A model generated the notes under the pieces. The model saw only the letters and a list, made by a program, of their open reading frames with translations, was not told the origin of the DNA and did not search any database. Made by a program: the position numbers and the translations under genes. From Cervus elaphus (Eukaryota; Chordata; Mammalia; Artiodactyla; Cervidae), in NCBI RefSeq assembly GCF_910594005.1, contig NC_057841.1, forward strand, positions 16,291,001 to 16,355,000: a stretch of DNA of 64,000 nt, in the 5' to 3' direction. Shown piece after piece: positions 12,425-24,635 of the stretch. Numbering within the stretch: the stretch's first letter is position 1; each line of letters starts with the position of its first letter.

Positions 12425-12490
12425 ATATCTAAAAGGAGAAGAAAAAGAAAGAAAAGAAAACACAGAAAAGAGAAAGAAAATAGGCAAACA
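12425..12490. repeat. Purine-rich (GAAA)n tract
   Basis: Runs of GAAAAAGAAAGAAAAGAAAA and AGAAAGAAAATAGG over about 60 bases; low complexity. Confidence 0.85.
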
Positions 12491-12942
12491 AACATAACAA
12501 AACATGCCCCAGACGCCCCACTTCATCTTGGGTACATCTCTCTCTGGTCTCTGCCCGCTCAGTAACTGGCACTGTTATCCAGCCAGTCACTGCACTTGGA
12601 CGTCTGGAAGTTACTGTTGATACTTCTCTTTGCCACCACAACAGACCATTTCCAAGTTCTGTCAAATCAAATCCCGTTGCTTTCTTACCCAGCTCCAGTC
12701 ACAATAACTGTCTTTCCATTTACTAATTCACCAACGCTCTGTCACCTCGGTGTCCTCACTGTCAAGCACAAGTGCCTGAAAACACTTCCCAGATCCTTCA
12801 GTGAAGGTCCACAGCTTCTCCTCTACCCTCAGCTCCCAGCTTATGAGTCACTTTGTAAGGAGCACTTTCCAAAACAACCAGTCCAAGGGTGGATCTCCTT
12901 ATTCTATGCTCTCACTGAACCAGCGTTAAAAAAAAAAAAAAA
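12491..12942. other. Unassigned GC-richer sequence ending in A15
   Basis: About 440 bases of balanced composition ending in 15 consecutive A residues (12928-12942). A processed retrocopy or an unrecognised retroposon would look like this, but I found no AATAAA just upstream of the A run and no flanking duplication. A 171-codon plus-strand frame (12596-13111) runs through it and the poly-A into BovB sequence, so it is not a gene. Confidence 0.4.
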
Positions 12943-12990
12943 TCCTTATCTATCTATCTCATCTTTCTGTCCAGAACCTATCTATGCTTT

Positions 12991-13192
12991 CAGTTCAGTT
13001 CAGTTCAGTCACTTAGTCATGTCTGACTCTTATGACCCCATGAACCACAGCACGCCAGGCCTCCCTGTCCATCACCAACTCCTGGAGTTTACTCAAACTC
13101 ATGTCCATTGACTCGGTGATGCCATCCAACCATCTCATCCTTTGTTGTCCCCTTTTCCTCCTGCCCTCAATCTTTCCCAGCATCAGGGTCTT
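12991..13192 (-). mobile_element. BovB 3' end, antisense, 5'-truncated
   Basis: Begins with the CAGTTCAGTTCAGTTCAGTC repeat, which is the BovB 3' terminus read antisense. It continues through GCACGCCAGGCCTCCCTGTCC and GGTGATGCCATCCAACCATC to CAGCATCAGGGTCTT, where the copy is truncated. Short TATC repeats lie just before it. Confidence 0.95.
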
Positions 13193-13716
13193 TGCTTACT
13201 ATAGTTTCAACACAGAATATCATTCTCTCCTTTCTTTCTTTTTTTTTTTTGTAGAGCACAGAAAGGAAGGCATTTTCCCCAAAAGATTTATATTACCTCT
13301 TTCAAGAAGATAAATTCTTGTGAGGAAATTAGACTGGAAGTCATTTTCAATAATCCGTGTTCTTTATAAGGTAGTAAGGTAAAAGCAATTCTTTTGGAGA
13401 TTAAACACTGAAGGAGATGAGCTTAATTGGAAGATCACAATCAAGGAGCTGGGAGTCCTGCTAGAGAAATAATATCCTAATCTAGTGAATTACAGATAAA
13501 GAAAGACCTTGTGCACTTCCCATCACCAAAGGTATTATTCTCAATTTCATGGGCCAAAATACTTTATATTCCTCTTTCATAAATTCATTTTCTTGTTAAA
13601 CCATTTACAAAGTAAACCATGAAGTGGAATTAAATAGAATGAAAAGTGAAAAATGGTATCAAATTAAGTAATAAAAGAGTACAATTAAAAAATATTTTAA
13701 AAAATATAGACAACTG

Positions 13717-13924
13717 GCTTCCCTGGCGGTTCAGACAGTAAAGAATCTGCCTGTAACACAGAAGACCCAGATTCGATCCCTGGGTTGGGAAGATCTCTTG
13801 GAGAAGGTAATGACTACCCACTCCAATATTCTTGTCTGGAGAATCCCATGAACAGAGGAGCCTGGTGGGCTACAGGCCATGGAGTCTCAAAGAGTCAGAC
13901 ACAGCTAAGCAACTAGCACATACT
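13717..13924 (+). mobile_element. Bov-tA SINE with 10-bp TSD
   Basis: A full-length unit from GCTTCCCTGGCGGTTCAG to AGCAACTAGCACATACT. It is flanked by exact copies of TAGACAACTG at 13707-13716 and 13925-13934, a target-site duplication that fixes both ends. Confidence 0.96.
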
Positions 13925-13934
13925 TAGACAACTG

Positions 13935-14947
13935 ACAAAGGTGCTGAAAGTAAAATGACAAAACAGAAGGAAGGCACGCCAACTTACACAAAAACTCAAA
14001 AATACTATCGAAGAGGGTTCATTGTCATGCAGGATCTCTCAATCTTAGCACTACCGGCATCTTGAGTTGGATAATTGCTTTAGGGGAAAGGGAGATTTGA
14101 TCTGTACCTTGTAGAATTACCCATTAGATGCCAGTATCAATCCTCCCCACGTTTGTGACAACTGCACTTATTTGCAAACACTGCGAAATGTCTCAAGGAG
14201 AGCAACATCACCCCCCGCTCCCTTACTCAGTCCTCCCACTGAGGACTCCTGCTTTATGTGACGAGAACATGACTTTGTGTGAACAAATCTGTGTTTAACT
14301 CTTAGTTGATCAGTCAAATCTTGGAAATGTCACTAAATCAACATATAGCCAAAATGTTCCTCAGGAAAATGGAGGTGCCTACACTGCCTACTTCATAGAT
14401 TATATTATTCAAATGCTTTCAAGAAAATAATGACAGAGTAGAAAAAGAAAAATCGAAACCAGGGAATAGAAGACTTTAAAAGGCAGATAAAAAAGGTCAA
14501 GCCTAATTGTTCTATTGAGGTTTCAGATTTCACTCTAATCTTTCTGGCAGCCAAAGTGAAAAGAAAGATGATTACTTGAATAATCATACAAGGGACTGAA
14601 AGCCAGTTACTCCAGGAAGCATGGATACTCTCAGCACTTTGCTGGTAACACTCCTTGCCTTACAAAGAAGGCAGGAAGGACACAGAGGACAGGTCCTTAA
14701 CACCTTTATGGCAAGCATACTCCCGATTTTGATAAAGTTTTTGAGGTGTAGTGTTCTTCAATAAAACCTTGGGGGTTAACATTAAAATGTAATCTAGTGA
14801 AGGCAACTCTGTGACCAACTCAGATATTAAATCTCAGCTTGACTTAAGTATCATGATTTAAAGTATCAAAACCAGTGATCTGCCTGTAGAGCCTTCAAGA
14901 TTTTCAATCAGTGCTACTGTTTTCACTCTGGATTTTTATAAGGTTTG
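13935..14947. other. Unique stretch, nothing identified
   Basis: No repeat ends, RNA gene or defensible frame. A 60-codon minus-strand frame near 14405-14587 is unremarkable. Confidence 0.55.
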
Positions 14948-14959
14948 GTTATCAATTAT

Positions 14960-15187
14960 AGGTGACACTATCAATTCCCAGGTGGCGGTAGTGGTAAAGA
15001 ACCTGCCTCCCAGTGCAGGAGACTTAAGAGATGCAGGTTCAATCCCTGGGTGGGGAAGATCCCCTGGAGAAGGAAATGGCAACACACTCCAGTATTCTTG
15101 CCTGGACGATCCCACGGACAGAGGAGCCTGGCAGGCTACAGTCCACAGGGTCATAAAGAGTCAGACATGACTGACGCAACTTAGCAT
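14960..15187 (+). mobile_element. Bov-tA SINE with 12-bp TSD
   Basis: Carries CCCAGGTGGCGGTAGTGG at the head, GGTTCAATCCCTGGGTGGGG in the middle and CATGACTGACGCAAC at the tail. It lies between exact copies of GTTATCAATTAT at 14948-14959 and 15188-15199. The first bases after the left duplication (GGTGACACTATCAATT) are not typical SINE and may be a small duplication of the target. Confidence 0.95.
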
Positions 15188-15199
15188 GTTATCAATTAT

Positions 15200-15940
15200 T
15201 TTGAGACTGAATTTGTAGATAAAGGATTGTTACATAGATAGACTGTATAATAGGGCAATTAAAATAACTCTCACCCCTTTCTTTCTCTGTAGTTGGTGCC
15301 AGGTATCTATCTGCCTGGGCAGAGCAATGGGAGATGGATTCATAGTAGTTAGAAAAGGCTGTGAGCAGGAGACAGAAGTATAGTCCAGTGATCCAGACTA
15401 GTGTCTTGAGTTTCCTTCCCTCCACATTACTGTTGTACACTGTTTATGAGTTTTCCTGACTTTATCTGTCTGCAATATGTCTTAGTATGATCATAATATT
15501 GTTAACTACTGCATTCATCCAATATTTCTTCCTTCTGAGCTAATCTTTTCACATCAGAAAAACAAACAACAAACCAGAAGAGAGATTTCTGGCTGTTGAA
15601 TTTGCAAACAAAGAACCTATTGTTCAATGACCTCCTCTCCACAGGAAAACACTGCAGGGTTAGTCCACCGAAAGGCAGGGAATATCTCTTGTCTCTTTTG
15701 TTCGTTTAATAATTCCTCACTAACACTGTGTATGAAATCATTAAAATAATGTAGTCTGTGGGGCCATGAATACCATCTGATGAACAACCAAGTCATAACC
15801 GCTTACCAGTTGAGCTTCCTACTCCTAATAAAAGCTAGCCTCATATTTGTCTCTATACCATTGAAAATAAATGGAAAATAGTCTTGCCTCGATACAGAGC
15901 ATCCAAAGGCCCCATGTCAGTTAACTTAAAGACAAGGTTT
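15200..15940. other. Unique stretch, nothing identified
   Basis: Ordinary AT-rich DNA between a SINE and the large BovB copy. No feature that I can support. Confidence 0.55.
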
Positions 15941-15943
15941 TGT

Positions 15944-18743
15944 GCATGAATCAAGGCAAACTGGAAGTGATCAAACAGGAGATGGCAAGAGTGAACGCCG
16001 ACATTTTAGGAATCGGTGAACAAAATGGACTGGAATGGGTGAATTTAACTCAGATAACCATTATATCTACTACTCTGGGCAAGAATTCCTTAGAAGAAAT
16101 GGAGTAGCCATCATAGTCAATGAAGATTCTGAAATTCAGTACTTGGATGCAGTCTGAAAAATGACAGAATGATCTCTGTTCATTTCCAAGGCAAACCATT
16201 CAATATCACAGTAATCCAAGTCTATGCCCCGACCAGTAATGCTGAAGAAGCTGAAGTTGAACGGTTCTATGAAAACCTACAAGACCTTCTAGAATTAACA
16301 CTCAAAAAAGATGTCCTTTTCATTACAGGGGACTGGAATGCAAAAGTAGGAAATCAAGAAACACCTGGAGTAACAGGGAAAGTTGACCTTGAACTACAGA
16401 ATGAAGCAGGGCAAAGGCTAATAGACTTTTTTGCCAAGAGAACGCACTGGTCATAGCAAACACCCTCTTCCAACAACACAAGAGAAGACTCTACACATGG
16501 ACATCACCAGATGGTCAACACCAAAATCCGATTGATTATATTCTTTGCAGCCAAAGATGGAGAAGCTCTATACAGTCACAAAACAAGACCAGGAGCTGAC
16601 TGTGGCTCAGATCATGAACTCCTTATTGCCAAATTCAGACTTAAACTGAAGAAAGTAGGGAAAACCATGAGACCATTCAGATATGACCTAAATCAAATCC
16701 CTAATGACTATACAGTGAAAGTGAGAAATAGATTTAAGGGACTAGATCTGATAGACAGAGTGCCTGATGAACTATGGGTGGAGGTTTGCGACATTGTACA
16801 GAAGACAAGAATCAAGACCATCCCCAAGAAAACGAAATGCAAAAAAGCAAAATGGCTGCCTGAGGAGGCCTTACAAATAGCTGTGAAAAGAAGAGATGCA
16901 AAAAGCAAAGGAGAAAAGGAAATATATACTCATTTGAATGCCGAGTTCCAGAGAATATCAAGGAGAGATAAGAAAGCCTTCCTCTGTGATCAGTGCAAAG
17001 AAATAGAGGAAAACAATAGAATGGGAAAGACTAGAGATCTCTTCAAGAAAATTAGAGATACCAAGGGAAAATTTCATGCAAAGATGGGCACAATAAAGGA
17101 CAGAAATGGTATCCCAACAGAAGCAGAAGATATTAAGAAGAGGTGGCAAGAATACACAGAAAAACTGTACAAAGAAGATCTTCATGACCGAGATAATCAC
17201 GATGGTGTGATCACTCACCTAGCACCAGACATCCTAGAATGTGAAGTCAAGTGGGCCTTAGGAAGCATTACTATGAAGAAAGCTAGTGGAGATGATGGAA
17301 TTCCAGTTGAGCTATTTCAAATCCTGAAAGATGATGCTGTGAAAGTGCTGCACTTAATATGCCAGTAAATTTGGAAAACTCAGCAGTGGCCACAGGACTA
17401 GAAAAGGTCAGTTTTCATTCCAATCCCAAAGAAGAGCAATGCCAAAGAATGCTCAAACTACTGCACAATTTGCACTTAACTCACATGCTAGTAAAGTAAT
17501 GCTCAAAATTCTCCAAGCCAGGCTTCAGCAATACGTGAACTGTGAACTTCCAGATGTTCAAGCTGGTTTTCGAAAAGGCAGAGGAACCAGAGATCAAATA
17601 GGCAACATCCTCATCGAAAAAGCAAGAAAGTTCAAAAAAACATCTACTTCTGCTTTATTGACTATGTTAAAGCCTTTGACGGTATGGATCACAACAAACT
17701 GTGGAAAATTCTTCAAGAGATGGGAATACCAGACCACCTGACCTGCCTCTTGAGAAATCTGTATGCAGGTCAGGAAGCAACAGTTAGACTGGACATGGAA
17801 CAACAGACTGGTTCCCAATTGGGAAAGGAGTACGTCAAGGCTGTATATTGACACCCTGCTTATTTCACTTATATGCAGAGTACATCATGAGAAATGCTGG
17901 GCTAGAGGAAACACAATCTGGAATCAAGATAGCTGGGAGAAATATCAAGAACCACAGATATGCAGATGATACCACCCTTATGGCAGAAAGTGAAGAAGAA
18001 CTAAAGAGCCTGTTGATCAAAGTGAAAGAAGAGAGTGAAAAAGTTGGTTTAAAACTCAACATTCAGAAAACAGAGCTCACAGCATCGGGTCCCATCACTT
18101 GATTGCAAATAAATGGAGAAACAGTGGAAACAGTGGCTGACTTTATTTTCTGGGGCTCCAATATCACTGGAGATGGTGATTGCAGCCATGAAATAAAAAG
18201 ATGCTTACTCCTTGGAGGAAAAGTTATGACCAATCTAGACAGCATATTAAAAAGCAGAGACATTACTTTGCCAACAAAGCTCCATCTCGTTAGGGCTATG
18301 GTTTTTTCCAGTAGTCATGTATGGATTTGAGAGTTGGACTATAAAGAAAGCTGAGCACCGAAGAATTGATGCTTTTGAACTGTGGTGTTGGAGAAGACTC
18401 TTGAGAGTCCCTTGGACTGCAAGGAGATCTAACCTGTCCATCCTAAAGGAGATCAGTCCTGAATGTTCATTGGAAAGACTGATGTTGAAGCTGAAACTCG
18501 AATACTTTGGCCGCCTGATGTGAAGAGCTGACTCCTTTGAAAAGACCCTGATACTAGGAAATATTGAGGGCAGGAGGAGAAGGGGATGACAGAGGATGAG
18601 ATGGTTGGATGGCATCACTGACTCAATGGACATGAACTTAAGTAAACCCCAGGAGTTGGTGATGGACAGGGAGGCCTGGCATGCTACAGTCCATGGGGTT
18701 ACAAAGAGTCAGACATGACTGAGTAACTGAATTGAACTGACAA
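15944..18743 (+). mobile_element. BovB (RTE) LINE, long sense copy, 5'-truncated, coding broken
   Basis: The element's own polyprotein nicks DNA and copies its RNA at the target. This copy starts at the ATG-AAT-CAA-GGC that opens the apurinic-type endonuclease domain, so it lacks the 5' UTR. It ends in the BovB terminus GACATGACTGAGTAACTGAATTGAACTGAC. Visible landmarks are Gly-Asp-Trp-Asn-Ala-Lys (16328-16345), the endonuclease Ser-Asp-His (16607-16615), and the reverse-transcriptase Tyr-Ala-Asp-Asp box (17959-17970). The longest open segment is 285 codons (16511-17368). The frame is broken near 16020, 16110-16160 (deletion), 16440, 17366 (TAA in place of a Gln codon), 17450 and 17690, and around 18530-18590, so no active enzyme can be made. 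No clear target duplication was found. Confidence 0.97.
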
Positions 18744-20477
18744 AAGAAGCAAAAGGAATTGGCTAAGGAAATGGACAACCCCTGAGAATTTCCTTGAAAT
18801 ATAATGCTTTGTACATAACTGCAGCTCACTAAATAGATATTAAATAAAGAATATCATGTGGTTGTAGGTTGGCTATTGGCCAGGGAGAAATATATTTACA
18901 ATTAGGAAGTCAGTAACAATCTGCTTAAGGGGATTAACAGAGATCATTTAACTATTTGAGGATAAAAAGCATGTTGCAATGCATTCCTTTCAGAGTAGCA
19001 TAATTTATTTCATTCTTTTAGGGAACACTGATATTGTATAACTTTTAAAGTTTTTCAGATTAATTATTCCTTGCCGATGCACATGTAATACCTATCTGTT
19101 ATCTGGTTATCTGATGTCTTACATAATTTCACATACAACTGAAGAGGCAGGCCAGAAATCCTTGTGGCATATTTTGGCAAAAGAAGGCAAAAAGAGTTGA
19201 AAATAAAGATCTCCCAGTGTCTGAGTTTTTCTTTTTATAAAGGCTGCTGTGTCTGGCTTGGCACCTTGTTAAGCAAATCAATGCTAATTGCTAACACTTT
19301 AGCAAATTAAAGAGGCGTGAGAGGGCAGTGGACAGTCAGGTAGAAAAGTAATGGTCCTGGAAATGCCCACTAACTAAAACTTCACAGGTCCCACTCAGCC
19401 CAGTCAAGATGAGGGGCATTTCCTGCAGAAGCCAGTAAAGAAGGCAATTCCATGAGCACTTTTCAAGTAAAGGAAATGAACAAAATACTTCCAAGAACTT
19501 TTGGAGTGTGTGTCTTTTTGTACATGGTCCAATCAATTCTACCTGAGAAAAGAAGTTTGAAGAGAAGCTAAAACAACTTGGGGATTGTCAAGAACCCACT
19601 ATTTTTTTTTTTTTTGACACAAATGACAGAAAGATAATACAAGATAAACTCAAAGGGAGGAAATAGACATTGATTCTCTAAAATAACACTAATAGATTCA
19701 AGGTGAGACTTATCAATTCAGAGTTCCTTTTGCCAATCAACCACAGTTTTCATATAGTAAAAAATAAAACAGTTAGATATGTGTAAAGTTATACGGTGCA
19801 GGTGACTAAGATGGGACTGGGTACTTCTAGTCTGGGTTTACTCATCCACTGGATCTTAATACAGACGAACATTGGTAAATGCAACATCCATGCATCAGAA
19901 CAGAGAGCATTAGTCAATGCATATGATGTACTTTATGCTCAACTTAGTAAATGATTCTCAGATAAATTTACATGCAGAGAGAGCAGAGAGCTGTGTAGTT
20001 ATTGGCTTTCAGAAAGCAGCGGTAAACATAGGTATGAATTTCTAGAGGAGTACGGGAGTTATAAATAGAAAAAGAGATTTTAGGTCTTCTACATGGCAAT
20101 TTTCTGCACCGAATTAGATGAATAAAACCTGCATGAAAGAAAGGTAAACTAAGGATCATTATACATGTACAGCAAGAAAAGAAGAAGAAAGAGGAGTAAG
20201 TTGAAAAGAGTATTTTCAGAGGAGAAGGAGGAAAGGACAGTGCTGTGGACACTGAGGAAAGAGATGGCCAACACTGGCAAGTCTTGAAAAGAAGCTATGA
20301 AATATGAGAATGTGAAAGTCAATGTCTCACCTGATGATGAGTTCACTTGGACCCTAAGAGGAGGTAGCTTATAAAGCTGAGGTCTCAGAACTCAAGGAAA
20401 TATACCTTGTGGTTCACCCAACTGAAAGGAATCATGGACTATCAAGTATTCTTAGACTTCATAACTGAGACCTAGAG
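18744..20477. other. Unique stretch, nothing identified
   Basis: No repeat boundary or gene. There is a T14-type run near 19602-19615 and purine-rich sequence around 20160-20260 (GAAGAAGAAAG), which creates false leucine- and serine-rich minus-strand frames. Confidence 0.55.
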
Positions 20478-20538
20478 AGTGTGTGTGTGTGTGTATGCAT
20501 TTGTGTGTGTGTGTATTGTGTGTTTGTGCATGTGTGAT
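20478..20538. repeat. (GT)n microsatellite, interrupted
   Basis: GTGTGTGTGTGTGTGT, then ATGCATTT, then more GT repeats and TTGTGCATGTGTG. A likely polymorphic dinucleotide tract. Confidence 0.92.
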
Positions 20539-20539
20539 T

Positions 20540-21207
20540 TTTAAATGGAAAAGAGGAAATCTACAAAAGGGCACATGGAAATTTTTTTTCAAGAAAGATC
20601 TTGAACACTAACAAAACAAACAAAACCAAAATAATTCCTTATCGTCACTTCCCTTCACATAATTCTAAAAGGCACTATTTGAATAGCCAAGGATGTAAAC
20701 AAACATCACCTGGAATTCTGAAAAGCAGCTGCCTTTTATTTCCATAAAAATATTACAAAATGTAGAAAATGTATCACAATAATTAATTTAAAAAACAGCA
20801 ATGCATATGTATGAATATGCATGTGTAAACCATTTATAATTTCATTAAATTTTTATGAAAATGTAGTCATAACCTAGCATTAGGGATGTAGGTGTTACTG
20901 TTAGGGTTCTATCAGAATTATAAAGAAAGGCTGTGCCAGCTACAACAGAAATATGTCCCTTAGTTTACTATAAATTCATTCAAAATTGTTTCCCAAAACT
21001 TAATTTGCAAATGAATACAATAAATGAACAGTTAAACAAATAAACAAAAATATTAGAATTGGAAAATCTAACTAAAGCTCTAGTTTGATAATGTTTATTT
21101 CACATTTTAACTTACTTAAAGAGTAAATAAAAAATAATGAAGATTAGTCAGTTTCAGTTTTTATGTTATAAAAGGAGAAAGCTGTTACTAATAACAATTT
21201 AAGATAA
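20540..21207. other. AT-rich stretch, nothing identified
   Basis: No gene or recognisable repeat before the next SINE target duplication. Confidence 0.55.
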
Positions 21208-21218
21208 ATTCCTATCTG

Positions 21219-21416
21219 CTTTCCTGGTGGCTCAGTGGTAAAGAATCTGCCTACTAGTGCAGGAGATGTGGGTTTGATCCCTTGGTTGGGAAGATCCCCT
21301 GGAAAAGGGAATGGCAACCCACTCCAGTATTCTTCCCGGGAGAATTCCATGGACAGAGAAGCCTGGCAGGCTCAGAGTCCAACATGGTTTGGTGACTAAA
21401 TTACAACAACAACAAT
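21219..21416 (+). mobile_element. Bov-tA SINE with 11-bp TSD
   Basis: From CTTTCCTGGTGGCTCAGTGG to a CAACAACAACAAT tail, with exact ATTCCTATCTG duplications at 21208-21218 and 21417-21427. The 3' part has lost some of the usual GGGTCGCAAAGAGTC segment. Confidence 0.96.
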
Positions 21417-21658
21417 ATTCCTATCTGTTCAATATGATCTATATTTCTCACACTTGCCTGTATACTGGAGTTATCTGGAAGTTTTAGAAAGTCGAGCTTA
21501 TCTCCCAGGGATATTGAATGATTTGCTATGAGATGTGGCCTGGGCATCAATATTATGGAAAACTCCTTGGAGTTATTTTAATTTGTAGCCATGTTGAAGA
21601 ACCAATGTTTCAGGCCAAAATATCATCTGGATAGATAGCTTCTTTTATGAAAATGATT

Positions 21659-22535
21659 CAGTTCAGTTCAGTTCAGTTCAGTCGCTCAGTCATGTTCGAC
21701 TCTTTGTGACCCTATGAATCACAGCACACCAACCCTCCCTGTCCATCACCAACGCCTAGAGTTTACTCAAACTCATGCCCATTGAGTCGGTGATGCCATC
21801 CAACCACCTCATCCTCTGTCATCCCCTTCTCCTCCTGACCCCAATCCCTCCCAGCATCAGGGTCTTTTCCAATGAGTCAACTCTTCGCATGAGGTGGCCA
21901 AAGTATTGAATTTTCAGCTTCAGCATCAGTCCTTCCAATGAACACCCAGGGCTGATCTCCTTTAGCATGGACTGGGTGGATCTCCTTGCAGTCCAAGGGA
22001 CTCTCAAGAGTCTTCTCCAACACCACAGTTCAAAAGCATCAATTCTTCTGTGCTCAGTTTTCTTTATAGTCCAACTCTCACATCCATATATGACCACTGG
22101 AAAAACCATAGCCTTGACTAGATGGACCTTTGTTGGCAAAGTAATGTCTCTGCTTTTTAATATGCTATCTAGGTTGTGATATGCTATCATATGCTATCAT
22201 AACTTTCCTTCCAAGGAGTAAGTGTCTTTTAATTTCATGGCTGCAGTCACCATCTTCAGTGATTTTGGAGCCCAAAAAAATAAAGTCTGACATTGTTCCC
22301 ACTGTCTCCCCATCTATTTCCCATGAAGTAATGGGACCAGATGCCATGATCTTAGTTTTCTGAATGTTGAGCTTTAAGCCAACTTTTTCACTCTCCTCTT
22401 TCACTTTCATCAAGAGGCTTTTCAGTTCCTCTTCACTTTCTGCCAGAAGGGTGGTGTCATCTGCATATCTGAGGTTATTGATATTTCTCCCAGCAATCTT
22501 GATTCCAGCTTGTGCTTCTTCCTGCCCAGCATTTC
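21659..22535 (-). mobile_element. BovB 3' half, antisense (part of a rearranged insertion)
   Basis: Starts with the antisense BovB terminus (four CAGTT units from 21659). It continues through the C-terminal reading frame (22190-21819, minus strand, 123 codons) and reaches the RT core, with the antisense of the Tyr-Ala-Asp-Asp box near 22460. It ends abruptly at CCCAGCATTTC (about 22535), where plus-strand BovB 5' UTR begins. Together with 22536-23529 it looks like a single insertion with an inverted 5' part. Confidence 0.95.
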
Positions 22536-23529
22536 AGCGCAGCTGCGCAGGTGCAGGAGGGCCGAGAGGACTACTCCACGTTCAAGGTCAGGAGGGGCGG
22601 CCATGAGGAGGTACCCCTCGTCCAAGGTAAGGAGCAGCGGCTGTGCTTTGCTGGAGCAGTCGTGAAGAGATGCCCCACCTCCAAGGTAAGAGAAACCCAA
22701 GCAAGACAGTAGGTGTTGCAAGAGGGCATCAAAGGGCAGGCATACTGCAACCATAATCACAGAAAACTAGCCAATCTGATCACAGGACCACAGCCTTGTC
22801 TAACTCAATGAAACTAAGCCATGCCATGTGGGGCCACCCAAGATGGACGGGTCATGGTGGAGAGGTCTGACAGCATGTGGTCCACTGGAGAAGGGAATGG
22901 CAAAGCACTTCAATTCTTGCCTTGAGAACCCCATGAACAGTATGGAAAGGCATAAAGATAGTATCCTGAAAGTGGAACTTCCCAGGTCAGTAGGTGCCCA
23001 ATATGCTACTGGAGATCAGTGGAGAAATAACTCCAGAAAGAATGAAGGGATGGAGACAAAGCAAAAACAATACCCAGTTGTGGATGTGACTGGTGATAGA
23101 AGCAAGGTCCGATGCTGTATAGAGTGATATTGCATAGGAATCTGGAATGCTGGGTCCATGAATCAAGGCAAATTGGAAGTGGTCAAACAGGAGATGGCAA
23201 GAGTGAACGTCGACATTCTGGGAATCAGCGAAGTAAAATGGACTGGAATGGGTGAATTTAACTCAGATGGCCATTATATCTACTACTGTGGGCAGGAATC
23301 CCTTAGAAGAAATGGAGTAGCCATCATGGTCAACAAAAGAGTCCAAAATGCAATACTTGGATGCAATCTCAAAAACGACAGAATGATCTCTGTTCATTTC
23401 CAAGGCAAACCATTCAATATCACGGTAATCCAAGCCTATGCCCCAACCAGTAATGCTGGAGAAGCTGAAGTTGAACAGCTCTATGAAGACCTACAAGACC
23501 TTTTAGAACTAACACCCCCCATAAAAAGG
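22536..23529 (+). mobile_element. BovB 5' UTR plus endonuclease start, sense (inverted 5' part)
   Basis: Begins in the GC-rich BovB 5' UTR (CAGCTGCGCAGGTGCAGG, then repeated CCAAGGTAAG units and GGGGCCACCCAAGATGGACGG). It enters the reading frame at the ATG at 23158 and stays open for 134 codons, covering the first part of the endonuclease domain, until it stops near 23529 in CACCCCCCATAAAAAGG. It has the 5' end that the 15944 copy lacks. The opposite orientation to 21659-22535 and the shared flanks fit twin priming. Confidence 0.93.
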
Positions 23530-23544
23530 ATGACAATGATTAAG

Positions 23545-24398
23545 CCTGTTCAGAAAGACTGACCAAGGGCATTTCAATAAGAGGTTTAAATTGAAATGTG
23601 TGGATAGACAAGCAGACTTGGGCATAAACCGGATGATGCCTGGAGCCCCACTCAAGAGTGGAACAAGTACCTGAACCAATTTTGCATTTCCTAAATTTGG
23701 GGTTTCTTTGTCTGTTTATTTGTTTTTGTAAGATTAGAAACACATTTGATTGGACCCACAGCCTACAGAAACATCAAAAGCCAGGAAACGTGTCCCCATG
23801 TACATGATAAAGCTTTTACAAGTAGGAAGGATTGCAACTGAGTTAGCAGGCAACAGCATCCAAACTCCTCTACTCAGACCCAGAAACTTGAGTTCACACT
23901 TTCCACTGGGGTGAACAGCACGATCAAAAATGCAATAGCATCATCTGTAAGCCAGCGTGTCCATTTATTTCCATCCAAAAGTACTCATCTGCATAGGTTA
24001 CTGGTTCTTGAGTCATAGCCAATTTGGAGACCAACCTGCATATGAGACGAGGCTTGACAAGCAGGCAGTGGGAAAGATGCTCTCTGGAGGGGGGCCAGGA
24101 CCATCTGTAACCTGAAGAAAGTTCACTGTCTTCTCTAGAGACATTTAGTACCAAGAAGGCTTTGCCTACGCCAGTCACGGGTAGAATCAGACAATCATCT
24201 TTAAAGTGCTGCTTGAATACTGATAAATCCTTGCTCTTGGTCTTTTCTCTTCCTAGACTCTGTGCTGACTGCTGCAGTGTTTGTAGCAAAAGTGGTCAGA
24301 CGATCTCATTAAAGTCAGGTACGTTAGCCTCATTCTGTTCTCACCGGGTCATCACTTCCACACAGGGCTCCTTGCTGATCTTAACACGCGTTTCAGGC
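23545..24398. other. Unique stretch, nothing identified
   Basis: Balanced composition with some overlapping frames on both strands (minus 23924-24289, 121 codons; plus 24162-24485, 107 codons). Neither shows a domain, and the plus frame ends inside a MIR. I see no gene. Confidence 0.5.
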
Positions 24399-24399
24399 T

Positions 24400-24635
24400 C
24401 TTTGGCATGGTGGCTAAGAACATGTGCTCAGAAACCTGATTGCCTAGGTTTAAATTCTGGTCCTACCCCTCAGCAGCTTGATTAATTAAATTCTCTTAAC
24501 CTCCGGTTGTCTCATCTATAAGATGCAAACAATAATGATACGAATCTCATATATCACTTGTGAGGACTAAATAATGCATTCATTGCAAATAACACAACGT
24601 TTGGCACTGGCAGTAAAATATTCATTATAATAATT
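24400..24635 (+). mobile_element. MIR SINE
   Basis: Follows the MIR consensus over most of its length: GGCATGGTGGCTAAGAACATG, TGCCTAGGTTTAAATTCTGG, CTTAACCTCCGGTTGTCTCATC and GTGAGGACTAAATAATGCATTC, then TTTGGCACTGGCAGTAAAAT at the end. Diverged, as expected for an element older than the placental radiation. Confidence 0.88.

Noticed and set aside
12596..13111. 171-codon plus-strand frame, one of the longest outside the large BovB copy
   Set aside because: It crosses a poly-A run and ends inside antisense BovB, so it is a chance fusion of unrelated sequences.
14960..15187. tRNA gene suggested by the box A and B-like head
   Set aside because: The head is followed by the BovB-derived SINE tail, and the unit has target duplications; the same holds for the other Bov-tA heads. 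None folds as a functional tRNA by eye.
15944..18743. Active or domesticated reverse transcriptase gene
   Set aside because: The YADD box and endonuclease residues are present, but stops and frameshifts interrupt the frame in at least six places and the 5' UTR is missing.
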